64,000 nucleotides of DNA from CAZMZW01 sp964571135 (GTDB lineage Bacteria > Chloroflexota > Anaerolineae > Anaerolineales > Anaerolineaceae): assembly GCA_964571135.1 (NCBI GenBank), contig CAZMZW010000002.1, positions 248,001 through 312,000 of the forward strand, read 5' to 3'. This document shows positions 32,915-41,175 of the stretch, one piece after another. Position 1 is the first letter of the stretch, and every line of letters begins with the position of its first letter. The translations under genes were made by a program, and so were the position numbers. Below the pieces are notes generated by a model that had not been told where the DNA came from, made no database searches, and saw nothing but the letters and a program-made list of their open reading frames with translations.

Positions 32915-33820
32915 TCAAGTACTTGTCTTGGCAAGTTGATTCAATTTCATTTTGATTTCACGCCATTGAATTTTTGAGACCCCAATTTTTTGTCGGATAG
33001 TATCTGCGTCCATTTCTTTACGCATGTCGTTCATTGCACAAGTCCAACGGCACATGGAGAAAGATAGATGTTTATATAAATTTGCAGCTTTGCCAATATC
33101 CTCGAGGATGTATTCAAGTCGACGGGGTGACCATGGGAATAGAGTATCCTCCATCGGTTTCTGATTAATATATTTCTTCAAAGCCTCAACCCATTGAGTG
33201 CTAACTTGAACTTTCCTTTCTTTATTTCGATCTTTTGGATTCGAATAGCGAATAAAAATAATAGGTTCTTTCTGTTCAATATCAATGTGATTCAGTTTTA
33301 TGTTAATACATTCGCTCTTTTTAATACCTGTTTCTAATAATAGTTTAACCAGAAGATAGGGTCTAAGATCTGGTTTTTCTGTGAACTGCATTTTCGCTGC
33401 CGCATCAAGAACAATTTCTTCTTCCAAAGGAGTGAGAATATCCGGCAGGGGGCTGATAACAGAATGCTGCAAAATAGATTCAGCCGGATCAGTGACAATC
33501 GTTGTATGTTTATGCAGCCAGCGGAAAAATGATTTTATTGAGGTGATTCTGCGGGAATAGCTTTTTGGGCTGCAGGGAATATTACGGCCACGCCCTTCTT
33601 TTAACCAATCCAGAAATCTATTTAAATCATTGGTTGTAATTTCAGATATGGTCTTGTCGGGGGCTAGATAGGAGGATAAAAGGTTGAGGTCACCAAGAAA
33701 GGATCGGATGGTGTATTGAGATCGACCTTGATCAGTAAGAAAGATCTCCCAGCCTTTAATGGCTGGTTGTAGCGTGCTTTGACCATCTATATGCAGATTA
33801 AATGTTGAATTCTCAGTCAT
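32915..33820 (-). CDS. tyrosine-recombinase-fold protein lacking catalytic residues
   Basis: The 301-residue protein has the two-domain plan of XerC/D-type recombinases. A SAM-like N-terminal domain (about 20-110, WEIFLTDQGRSQYTIRSFLGDL) precedes a catalytic-like domain (about 135-295). The active-site positions are changed. The box I Arg (usually TGLRxSE) is Lys in ETGIKKSECINI. Box II HxLRH reads SMCRW. The LGH motif reads IGV, and no Tyr occupies the nucleophile region (SKIQWREIKMKL). The beta-hairpin Lys (NKERKVQV) persists. It is probably not a recombinase; a DNA-binding or structural role is possible. AGGAG lies 6 nt before the ATG. No att-like repeats or mobile genes are near. Confidence 0.8.
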   Translation of the reverse strand: MTENSTFNLHIDGQSTLQPAIKGWEIFLTDQGRSQYTIRSFLGDLNLLSSYLAPDKTISEITTNDLNRFLDWLKEGRGRNIPCSPKSYSRRITSIKSFFRWLHKHTTIVTDPAESILQHSVISPLPDILTPLEEEIVLDAAAKMQFTEKPDLRPYLLVKLLLETGIKKSECINIKLNHIDIEQKEPIIFIRYSNPKDRNKERKVQVSTQWVEALKKYINQKPMEDTLFPWSPRRLEYILEDIGKAANLYKHLSFSMCRWTCAMNDMRKEMDADTIRQKIGVSKIQWREIKMKLNQLAKTST

Positions 33821-33881
33821 GAGAATCTCCTGTATGATTTCGTATAGTTATTATTTTATCTGATTTCTTGATAATAGTCAA

Positions 33882-34850
33882 TTACGGTGTATAGATAGCT
33901 TGTAAAACGATCTGCCATATCGCATCGTAATTTGGAATGAGTAAATAAGCCCCAGTGGATGGCGAAATGTAGGGTTTTGCCTGGTCCAGACCAATAGAAT
34001 AACTCTTGACATAGCTGGTATCTGATGCGATGAAGGAAGCTAATGGTATTAGAGGTAAAACATCAGATATTGTCATATCTGTTTCAACACTATTTTTGAA
34101 AAGATTAAATAGTTCAGGAGCTTTGGTGAGCGTATTCCAATTGATTAATTTATTGAATATCCCTTCGATCACTTCCTGGGCGCGTCTACCGCGGTCAAAA
34201 TCGCTCGTAGTGTAACGTGAACGGACATACCAGAGAGCGAGAGCACCATCCAGGTGATGGGGACCTGGTTCAACTGAACAGTAGCTTCCATGTGAATAGG
34301 GTAGATCACACCGATCTGTCAGATTCGCAGCAGCATTTATATCAATTCCACCCAATGTGTCAATAATCGTTAGAAATCCATTAAAGTCAGTTTGAATAAA
34401 ATGATCCAGGTGAATTCCGAAGTTGTATTCAAAAGTTGCCTGCGTAAGTGAAAATCCACCACGGGATTGGGAGGTGTTAATTCTTTCTTGACCGAACCCG
34501 GGAATTTCTATGTAAAGGTCGCGCGGGAATGAAATTAGACTTATTCTCTTTTCTTTTGTAAAAAGTGAAACCAGAAGGATGATATCTGTACGTGAACCCT
34601 GGTTGATACGATAATCGGATCCAAGGAGCAAAATATTTATTTGTCCTGAAGGTGCCTGAATACCTGCGCTTGGTACGAGGAAGTTTTGAACATTATAACC
34701 CTCCAATGTGGGAGGCATGGTTGGGAGAAATGGTTGAAAAGGTGTAGGCTGGTTGGTTTCATCAGAATCTGATAACAAGCGAATGTTTTGCTGGGTGCAT
34801 GCGACCAGAATGATTAACAAGATAAACGATGCAAGGAACCCTTTTTTCAT
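33882..34850 (-). CDS. LytR-CpsA-Psr (LCP) family lipoprotein
   Basis: LCP proteins attach glycopolymers from undecaprenyl carriers to the cell wall or surface. This 322-residue member has a signal peptide with lipobox (LVACT, Cys about 18) instead of the more usual transmembrane anchor, and a Pro/Thr-rich linker. The LCP domain spans about 70-260: ILLLGSDYRINQGSRTDIIL (Arg/Asp binding pyrophosphate), ISLISFPRDLYIEIPGFG, RINTSQSRGGF and LDHFIQTDFNGFLTIIDTLGG, then YVRSRYTTSDFDRGRRAQEV. Key Arg and Asp residues are intact. It is preceded by the membrane/coiled-coil gene 40 nt upstream on the same strand. Confidence 0.92.
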   Translation of the reverse strand: MKKGFLASFILLIILVACTQQNIRLLSDSDETNQPTPFQPFLPTMPPTLEGYNVQNFLVPSAGIQAPSGQINILLLGSDYRINQGSRTDIILLVSLFTKEKRISLISFPRDLYIEIPGFGQERINTSQSRGGFSLTQATFEYNFGIHLDHFIQTDFNGFLTIIDTLGGIDINAAANLTDRCDLPYSHGSYCSVEPGPHHLDGALALWYVRSRYTTSDFDRGRRAQEVIEGIFNKLINWNTLTKAPELFNLFKNSVETDMTISDVLPLIPLASFIASDTSYVKSYSIGLDQAKPYISPSTGAYLLIPNYDAIWQIVLQAIYTP

Positions 34851-34889
34851 TTTATTAAAAATAGTAATAAAAAATGATAAATTATGGGT

Positions 34890-36347
34890 TTAATTCGATT
34901 TCCTGCTCGAATTAGATCTATTCATTTTTTCTTCAAGCAATTTCTGGACACGAGCATATTCTTCCAGGGCAAACTTCAATTCGGATTCAAGACGAAGAAT
35001 TTTCCCATTATTTGTTTTGTCAAAGAGCATTTTTGAGTATATGGATTTGTTTTCAGGGTCAATTGACGAAAGGGACTTTTGGGTTTGTTGATCTGAGATC
35101 ACTTTTCCAGGATATATTTTTTGCAGGATTTGGGATAACTCATCTTTCACGTTTCTTAAGTAATCCAGGTGGGTTTTATCCCAACGAAGAAGGGAGGAGA
35201 GAAGAATAATACAAAAAGAATTATTGTTCTGAGCCGATAATTTGACGGGAAAAAAAAGAATATTAACAGGTTGAGGAATTTTATTCAGATCCAGGAAATA
35301 TTTTAATTCATTCGGAAAATAATCATCTGCAGATAAATAAAATGGTCTTTTCCCTTTAAGAATATCTTTAAAAAAATTTATACAATTATTATCAATAGGG
35401 AAAGGGAAAACCAGATTGCTTTTTTTATTTGAAAAACCTGAATTAATACTGAGATCATTCAACTGATTTGAAGCAGAGAGAAGCAGAGCCATATCGGAAT
35501 GAAACGTAAGGGAAAGGCTTTTTAGAAATTCATTTGCGATCAAGATATCCTGATTTTTGATTGCAAGACTTAACCAGGCCTGGAAAATATTCCGGGCAGG
35601 CAGTATTGTCATATTCTTGCTTGCGATTGGGAGTTTGTTGCTGACCTGTTTTTCTTCAGAATAATTTGTATATAGTAAAGACTGAGAAAGTACTGGTAAA
35701 AAGGGTAAGGCAATTATTTGGGAGAGGAAAAGAATTACATTCCCTTGTGATTGCGTAATTCCAGGAAATATTTGGTTCATGAGAAGACCAGCTAGATGAA
35801 TTAAGGTAAAAATACAGCCAAAAAACCAGTTAGAGTGGCGGTTAATGATTAAAAGAATAAATCCGAGGATTAAAGTGACCAGAGTCGTTAGAAACCAAAG
35901 AATGTTTAAAAATGCTGCAGTTTCAATATTAATTATTCTAATTATGTAAATAAAGGAAAATTGGATTGCAAAGATAATAGATAAAGCTATCCCAAAAACA
36001 AATTTAGGACTATCTGATTTCATCGAAGCCAAGGGAAAGCACCAAATCCAGATTACCCAGAGTGCAGAAATACTAAAAGTGAAAGGAAAAAAAGCGAATA
36101 ATAAGGGTTCTTGAAGAAGGTTATAACGAAAATCTAAAAAAAATCCCGCCAAAAGCAATAGTTGTAAGCCAAGGATTAGAAGCATTGTCGAAATTGCCCT
36201 GCGGTATGTTGCCTGGAAAATTAATTTGCGATAGGAGAAAACAGTAAAAAGGCTAACGGAAATCAATAGAATAAGAATCAATTGGAAGAAAATTCTTATT
36301 TCAATTCGACTGAATAAATTGTTTATGAAAACAAGTGTTGAGATCAT
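34890..36347 (-). CDS. polytopic membrane protein with C-terminal soluble and coiled-coil parts, unknown
   Basis: The 485-residue protein has seven or eight N-terminal membrane helices (about 12-225). A soluble region of about 180 residues follows; its layout (SDMALLLSASNQLNDLSI near 290, KDELSQILQK near 410) faintly recalls GAF-type sensory domains. A final helix (about 445-478, RLESELKFALEEYARVQKLL) is predicted to be a coiled coil. This order is like membrane sensors, but no kinase, HAMP or output domain follows. It lies directly upstream of the LCP lipoprotein gene and is probably co-transcribed with it. Family not recognised. Confidence 0.7.
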   Translation of the reverse strand: MISTLVFINNLFSRIEIRIFFQLILILLISVSLFTVFSYRKLIFQATYRRAISTMLLILGLQLLLLAGFFLDFRYNLLQEPLLFAFFPFTFSISALWVIWIWCFPLASMKSDSPKFVFGIALSIIFAIQFSFIYIIRIINIETAAFLNILWFLTTLVTLILGFILLIINRHSNWFFGCIFTLIHLAGLLMNQIFPGITQSQGNVILFLSQIIALPFLPVLSQSLLYTNYSEEKQVSNKLPIASKNMTILPARNIFQAWLSLAIKNQDILIANEFLKSLSLTFHSDMALLLSASNQLNDLSINSGFSNKKSNLVFPFPIDNNCINFFKDILKGKRPFYLSADDYFPNELKYFLDLNKIPQPVNILFFPVKLSAQNNNSFCIILLSSLLRWDKTHLDYLRNVKDELSQILQKIYPGKVISDQQTQKSLSSIDPENKSIYSKMLFDKTNNGKILRLESELKFALEEYARVQKLLEEKMNRSNSSRKSN

Positions 36348-36422
36348 TTAATTCCCAATTAGATTATAGCATGGGGAAAATGTATACGCATTGAAGGGAT
36401 TTTGACTAAAGAGTAGTTCTGG

Positions 36423-36450
36423 TTGACAAAAACTGTTTATTTGATAGAAT
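36423..36450 (+). promoter_or_regulatory. promoter of tRNA-Leu
   Basis: A perfect -35 TTGACA (36423-36428) and TAGAAT (36445-36450) spaced by 16 bp, ending 11 bp before the tRNA. Confidence 0.75.
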
Positions 36451-36461
36451 CATTTACGATT

Positions 36462-36546
36462 GCCGAAGTGGCGGAATTGGCAGACGCGCTACGTTCAGGG
36501 CGTAGTGGGCAATACGCTCATGAGGGTTCAAATCCCTCCTTCGGCA
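36462..36546 (+). tRNA. tRNA-Leu (anticodon CAG)
   Basis: A class II tRNA with a long variable arm. The acceptor is GCCGAAG/CTTCGGC, the anticodon stem CTACG/CGTAG encloses TTCAGGG (anticodon CAG), and the T arm is GGGTTCAAATCCC with discriminator A. The variable arm is about TGGGCAATACGCTCATG. CCA is not encoded. Confidence 0.95.
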
Positions 36547-36547
36547 C

Positions 36548-36575
36548 AAAACCCTGTGAAAGCAGGGTTTTTCTT
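36548..36575 (+). terminator. rho-independent terminator after tRNA-Leu
   Basis: AAACCCTG pairs with CAGGGTTT across TGAAAG and is followed by a T run. Confidence 0.85.
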
Positions 36576-36611
36576 TCAAAATCAATGGTTGAATTAACCA
36601 ATTTTCTGCGG

Positions 36612-36617
36612 TAAGAT
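36612..36617 (+). promoter_or_regulatory. TAAGAT -10-like box 6 nt before ATG (possible leaderless start)
   Basis: GGTAAGATG lies just after the tRNA-Leu terminator, with 6 nt to the ATG at 36624. Weaker match than the TATAAT examples in this window. Confidence 0.35.
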
Positions 36618-36623
36618 GAAAAA

Positions 36624-37001
36624 ATGAAAAAATTCAATTATGATAAAAAGCAAATCACCTTTGTTGCCCTTATCATCATATTCTTTTTCATGATTCTTGG
36701 TTTAAACTCGCGATTGTCCGAATTATTTCACCTTTCGGACCAACAGATGATAATGCAAACCAAGGTTTCATCGTTGAAAAATACAGATATTGCTCTTAAT
36801 ACGCAAATTGCTATTGCAACATCTGACCTGGCGGTTGAGGCCTGGGCGCGCGATCAAGGCCATTTGGCACAACCTGGAGATGTTGTTATTATCCCTTTAC
36901 CACCATCCTCTGCACCTCAGGATTTATCCATTCAGGCGGCGAAGACTCCCAACGTTACTGAAAACTGGCAAATTTGGTGGGATTTGTTCTTTGCCAATTG
37001 A
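36624..37001 (+). CDS. FtsB/DivIC-like septum formation initiator
   Basis: A 125-residue bitopic protein with a short basic cytoplasmic N-terminus, one membrane helix (about 11-28) and a coiled-coil stretch (about 38-70, rich in Leu/Gln/Lys). The signature EAWARDQGHLAQPGDVVIIPL (about 72-92) follows, which in FtsB/DivIC homologues is a Glu-rich motif before a Pro segment. These proteins join FtsL and FtsQ/DivIB in the divisome. It begins an envelope gene run with the LysM protein 82 nt downstream. Confidence 0.85.
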   Translation: MKKFNYDKKQITFVALIIIFFFMILGLNSRLSELFHLSDQQMIMQTKVSSLKNTDIALNTQIAIATSDLAVEAWARDQGHLAQPGDVVIIPLPPSSAPQDLSIQAAKTPNVTENWQIWWDLFFAN

Positions 37002-37083
37002 ACTTAAAGTCAGGTAGAATAATTGTAGAAAAAATGTGTCTTAAACAAAAAAATGAAAATTCTCTCAGAAAATATGAGGAAAA

Positions 37084-37776
37084 ATGTGGAATAAGAGTTC
37101 ACCACAAAATACGATTAATCAATTAAAAAAGAGACAACAGCTATTACCTGTGTTCATTAGTATTTTAGCTCTCTTACTAGTGATCATTGGTATAGTGATT
37201 TTAATTCTATGGATCACTGGTGGTGGTTTTTCAATAAACCTTTTTAGTAATAAACCAACACCTACCAGTACTCTCGCGCCTACACCCATCCTTTCTCCAA
37301 CTCCTTCTTTGATGCCAACCCCATCTCCTACCTCAACCTTGCCTATTACACCCCCACCATCTGGTCCTTTTGAACATGATGTAAAGCAAGATGAAACTTG
37401 TTGGGGTATTGCCGTAAAATATAAAGCGGATTTTGAAGCTCTTTTAGCGATCAATAGCTTTCCCAATGGAACATGCCCTATTATCCCTGGTCAAAAAATT
37501 CTTATCCCTGCACCTGGACAATCAGTTCCCACGCAGACACCCATCAATCCTACAGATATGACTAAGGGAACAAAACTGACATATACTGTTCAAAGCGGAG
37601 ACACGCTTGCGTCCATAGCCAGTAAATTTAATTCAACTCTTACTGATATTTTGGCATTGAATAAGAATAAATTTACGGATGCGAACAACATTCCTATCGG
37701 GATTCAACTAATTATCAGGGTAAATTTAGTTACTCCGACACCAACATTCGCTCCAACCAGCACAAGAGCTTCATAG
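37084..37776 (+). CDS. membrane-anchored protein with two LysM domains
   Basis: The 230-residue protein has a basic N-terminus, one membrane helix (about 20-44) and a Pro/Thr/Ser-rich linker (about 55-98). Two LysM repeats follow, about 101-142 (HDVKQDETCWGIAVKYKADF) and about 164-210 (YTVQSGDTLASIASKFNSTL). LysM domains bind peptidoglycan or chitin, so it probably tethers membrane to wall. No catalytic domain follows. The ribosome site is TGAGG, about 6 nt before the ATG. A terminator follows the gene. Confidence 0.9.
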   Translation: MWNKSSPQNTINQLKKRQQLLPVFISILALLLVIIGIVILILWITGGGFSINLFSNKPTPTSTLAPTPILSPTPSLMPTPSPTSTLPITPPPSGPFEHDVKQDETCWGIAVKYKADFEALLAINSFPNGTCPIIPGQKILIPAPGQSVPTQTPINPTDMTKGTKLTYTVQSGDTLASIASKFNSTLTDILALNKNKFTDANNIPIGIQLIIRVNLVTPTPTFAPTSTRAS

Positions 37777-37796
37777 AAGCTGGAAAAAAAGAATTT

Positions 37797-37822
37797 TGAA
37801 ATCCTGCTTAGTGGGCAGGATT
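37797..37822 (+). terminator. rho-independent terminator after LysM gene
   Basis: AAATCCTGC pairs with GCAGGATTT, loop TTAGTGG, followed by CTTTATTT. Confidence 0.7.
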
Positions 37823-37852
37823 TCTTTATTTGGGTAAGGATTATTCGCTTCG

Positions 37853-39184
37853 ATGAAAAGATTACTAATTCTTCTATTGTGTATTTCGATAATAGGTATT
37901 GGTTGTCAAGTTGGAAACAAATCCGCCGTTTCACTTATTAATAATATGAAAGAAGGTGTTGGGGTTTATGGGCCTATCACTATAGATTTCAATGATCTGA
38001 TCTTGAATGGTTCCATCGAAAAAGGGATTAAAATAAATCCCCCGGTGAAAATTAAATTCCAATGGCAGGGAACACGCTTGAATATTTTCCCTGAAACATT
38101 TTTTTCGTTTGACCAAAACTACCAAATTTCTTTAACAAATAGTGGATTATCTCAAGATGTAAAAAATAGTCCACCAGAATATTATTGGAATATTAGAACC
38201 CATCCTGAATGTTTGCTCTTTATTGGTTCTGCCAACGAATTACCTGAGATTTGGAAAGTCTGTTTAAACGATAGCTCAAGGACTCAATTAAGCAAGACGC
38301 AGGGAAAAATTATCGATTTTAATATTTCGGATGATGGGGAAATAATTGTTTACTCAGTCAAGAATGACCTTGATGGGACAGATATATGGCTGATGGATCG
38401 AAATGGAAAAGACAATCGTATTCTTTATAAATGTAACGAGGATTTATGTCTTGAACCCAATTTTGCGCCGAATGGATCAAGTGTGATCTTTTTTCTAAGT
38501 AGAAAAAATCAAGGTAATCTGGCCGAACTTAAAAAGAATGAGATTTTAATCATTGATATCTTTTCAGGGAAAGAATCCAGGTTAGGTATCGATAAAAACG
38601 TTAAAGCAACCTCTTTACAGTGGTCACCTGAACAAAAATACATTTCATTTTTTGATAGTTTCTCTTCCGCATTTATAGTAGTGGATATTAAAACCAATCA
38701 AACCATCGAATTACCTTCCGGTGAAGGGCTGGGAGGTTCTTGGAATAGGTTCAAGCCAACCTTTATTTATTCGGGTTTAAATTATTGGGGAGGCATCCCA
38801 TTTGGTCAAATCAGCGAATGGGACGAGAGGACAAATTCCATTCATGCCCTATTTGGTAATGAAAAGGACTTGAATGAATATTTTTATCCACAATGGCGTC
38901 CTCAATGTGATTGGATAGCTGTCAGCTTTCGTCCTATTCAGGGAAGTGCCAGTAAGCAAATTGCACTGTTTTCAGATGATGGAATTAAACAGCTGTTTGT
39001 TACCATTGAACAAGATTTTTCTTACAGTTCATTTTCCTGGAGTAATGATGGTGAAAGGATTGCCTTTCAACGATTTCAAATGGGCGCAAGGGATTCTGTT
39101 CCAGAAATAGGGCTATGGATGATGAATGATCAGTCCAAAGTGATTATTGAGAAAAACGCTTCTTCTCCCAAATGGATTCCTTAA
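37853..39184 (+). CDS. lipoprotein with Ig-like (Big_5-type) and TolB-like beta-propeller domains
   Basis: A signal peptide with lipobox (IGIGCQ, Cys about 18) is followed by an N-terminal domain at about 35-105 with the pattern of prokaryotic Ig-like Big_5 repeats (GPITIDFNDLI, QNYQISLTNSGL). From about 120 the sequence shows TolB/WD40-type propeller blades with repeated SDDGEIIVYSV, APNGSSVIFFLS, SPEQKYISFFDS and SNDGERIAFQRF, spaced roughly 45-60 residues apart. It is probably an extracellular binding protein of the envelope. No enzymatic motif. It overlaps the 3' end of the convergent queG by 4 nt. Confidence 0.85.
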   Translation: MKRLLILLLCISIIGIGCQVGNKSAVSLINNMKEGVGVYGPITIDFNDLILNGSIEKGIKINPPVKIKFQWQGTRLNIFPETFFSFDQNYQISLTNSGLSQDVKNSPPEYYWNIRTHPECLLFIGSANELPEIWKVCLNDSSRTQLSKTQGKIIDFNISDDGEIIVYSVKNDLDGTDIWLMDRNGKDNRILYKCNEDLCLEPNFAPNGSSVIFFLSRKNQGNLAELKKNEILIIDIFSGKESRLGIDKNVKATSLQWSPEQKYISFFDSFSSAFIVVDIKTNQTIELPSGEGLGGSWNRFKPTFIYSGLNYWGGIPFGQISEWDERTNSIHALFGNEKDLNEYFYPQWRPQCDWIAVSFRPIQGSASKQIALFSDDGIKQLFVTIEQDFSYSSFSWSNDGERIAFQRFQMGARDSVPEIGLWMMNDQSKVIIEKNASSPKWIP

Positions 39185-40293
39185 TCAAAACCCAGTAAGG
39201 TTTGATTTATTTCATTAATAACCGTCAAATCTTCTTCTGAAATTAAATATTTCTCTAAAATATTTTTAATTCCAGGGTTTTCTATTTTCCCCAATGCCCA
39301 AGCGGCATAGATGCGTACAGTGGGATCTTTTTCTGAAAATAATAATTCTAACTCTGGGATTACTTCGCTCATAGTTGAATTACTCAGCGAAATTGCGTAA
39401 TTTCTAAGAAATCCCTCACGTTTGATTCTCTTTATAGGAGTATTTCCAAATATTGAAAGAAATTGGTCATTTGTAAAACCATTGTCTTTTAATAATTGAA
39501 AAATTTGGGAAGATTTGGAAATTTCATCATGAGAAAATGGTTTTTTATTCCATGGACAGACCTTCTGGCAAATATCACAGCCAAAAACCCAGGAGTCCAT
39601 CTTCGACCGCAAGGATTGATCAATTATTCCTTTGTGCTCGATTGTTAGGTAAGAAATACAGCGCTCAGCATTTATTGTGTGGTCTACTTTAATACATTGC
39701 GTTGGGCATGCATCAATGCATGCCTGACAGTCGCCGCACAAATCTTTATTTTTCGTTTGAGAATGGGGTAAACCAATGTCCAGGAATAATTCACCAAGAT
39801 TGAAGAGAGATCCAAATTGGGGAGATATTAATAAAGAATTCTTACCAATCCAACCCAGTCCTGCTCTTTGGGCCAACTCTTTTTCAAGAAGGGGTGATGA
39901 ATCACAGAATATTTTTCCTTTCACTTCTAAACAAACCGCCTCTTTAATAAATTTAAGCAGTTGATTTAATTTATTACGGATGACTAAGTGATAATCCTCC
40001 TGGTGCCCAAATGAGGCGATTTTTCCATATAATTCAATTTTTCCAGAGAATTCAGGATTATAAGGAAGTCCTACAATGATTATTGATTTACAATCCGGCA
40101 TTAATAGAATTGGAGTTTTTCGTAATTCTCTGGACCTTTGGTTATCCAGATAATCCATATCCCCAAAGTGTTTTTGGGAAAGCCAATCTTCAAACAATGC
40201 ATAATGAACGGGAGGTGAAGAGTCAGTAATTCCAAATAAATTAAATCCAAGATCAAAAGCTTTTTCTTGAATTAAATTAGATAAATCGGACAT
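39181..40293 (-). CDS. queG: epoxyqueuosine reductase
   Basis: QueG is a cobalamin- and iron-sulfur-dependent enzyme that reduces epoxyqueuosine to queuosine in tRNA. The 370-residue protein contains GWIGKNSLLISPQFGS (about 152-167) and two [4Fe-4S] ferredoxin motifs, CGDCQACIDACPTQCI and GCDICQKVCPWNKKP (about 185-255). A C-terminal HEAT-like repeat region reads DPTVRIYAAWALGKI. Residues and length match the family. It is the first gene of a minus-strand block that includes M23 and DUF1015 genes upstream, separated by short gaps. QueA lies at 22044. Confidence 0.96.
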   Translation of the reverse strand: MSDLSNLIQEKAFDLGFNLFGITDSSPPVHYALFEDWLSQKHFGDMDYLDNQRSRELRKTPILLMPDCKSIIIVGLPYNPEFSGKIELYGKIASFGHQEDYHLVIRNKLNQLLKFIKEAVCLEVKGKIFCDSSPLLEKELAQRAGLGWIGKNSLLISPQFGSLFNLGELFLDIGLPHSQTKNKDLCGDCQACIDACPTQCIKVDHTINAERCISYLTIEHKGIIDQSLRSKMDSWVFGCDICQKVCPWNKKPFSHDEISKSSQIFQLLKDNGFTNDQFLSIFGNTPIKRIKREGFLRNYAISLSNSTMSEVIPELELLFSEKDPTVRIYAAWALGKIENPGIKNILEKYLISEEDLTVINEINQTLLGFD

Positions 40294-40304
40294 TTGAAAT
40301 ACAA

Positions 40305-41159
40305 TTATTGCTGAATATTAAATAACCTCATGGGGTCAATCAATTGGAACAAATTACTAACACGCCATACACAATAATTATGCCTTTCAGCATCTGATGT
40401 GTTTGCTGCATAATGTGCCAATCCTTCAAAAATCGCACCTGATGGACCGATCCGCACCTCTGCATGTAAATGTGGATTAGAAGATTTTCCTGAATTTCCG
40501 ACAGAACCGATCTGCTGCCCACATTGCACATTGTCACCTATTTTAAGGATTGGCGGTTGATCAAAATGTGCATATAAAAGATAGAGAGATCGTTTGTTTA
40601 TATCCAGGTTTTGGTTTGGATCACTTGTAACAATGGGGCAGGTTAATCTAGGATTTGGAACTACTGTGGGTGCGATATCGGGTAACTGTAATAATGATAT
40701 CCACGCATCCGGAATTTGATCAAGAGGGGTTTCGATAATCACAGCATTTCCATAGACCCATTTTTCTTTAAGGACCGCAATGACTTTTCCCTCGAGTGAG
40801 GTATAAACAGGTAATCCCAGGATTCCAATATGTCCGTTACGCCGATAATAAGAGAAATCCACTCCTTGATGATCATAATCAAAACCCAGAGGAGGCATTT
40901 TAAACGGCTGGGTAATTATTTGTGAAAGATCTGTCAATGACTCATCTTGCAATGGAGAACAGATTTGATTTAAAAGAATTGGTGTGGGCATAGGGGTATT
41001 AGTGGGTGTTGGTTGAGGAGGGGGCTGCGTTGAAGTTGGTATGTCGGTTGGAATCGCACCTAAAGATGGTGAAGTTTTTGGTTGAGGTTCACCAGCATTT
41101 GAATTGCATGCCGTTAAGATGAGCAGCAATAGTAGAATAAGAATTGAATGTTTTTTCAT
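40305..41159 (-). CDS. M23-family peptidase-like lipoprotein
   Basis: A signal peptide with lipobox (LTACN, Cys about 18) and a Pro/Thr-rich linker lead to a peptidase_M23 domain (about 95-265). The zinc motif appears as DYDHQGVDFSYYR (His and Asp) and HLHAEVRIG (HxH), and GDNVQCGQQIGSVGNSGKS matches the core strand of lysostaphin-type enzymes. All three zinc ligands seem present, so it may be an active peptidoglycan endopeptidase or amidase cofactor. It lies 11 nt upstream of queG and 16 nt downstream of the DUF1015 gene. Confidence 0.88.
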   Translation of the reverse strand: MKKHSILILLLLLILTACNSNAGEPQPKTSPSLGAIPTDIPTSTQPPPQPTPTNTPMPTPILLNQICSPLQDESLTDLSQIITQPFKMPPLGFDYDHQGVDFSYYRRNGHIGILGLPVYTSLEGKVIAVLKEKWVYGNAVIIETPLDQIPDAWISLLQLPDIAPTVVPNPRLTCPIVTSDPNQNLDINKRSLYLLYAHFDQPPILKIGDNVQCGQQIGSVGNSGKSSNPHLHAEVRIGPSGAIFEGLAHYAANTSDAERHNYCVWRVSNLFQLIDPMRLFNIQQ

Positions 41160-41175
41160 CAGGTATTATTCAACA

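Noticed and set aside
32915..33820. An integrative element or prophage driven by the recombinase-like gene
   Set aside because: Catalytic residues are missing, flanking genes are housekeeping, and no direct repeats, tRNA attachment site or other mobile genes are near.
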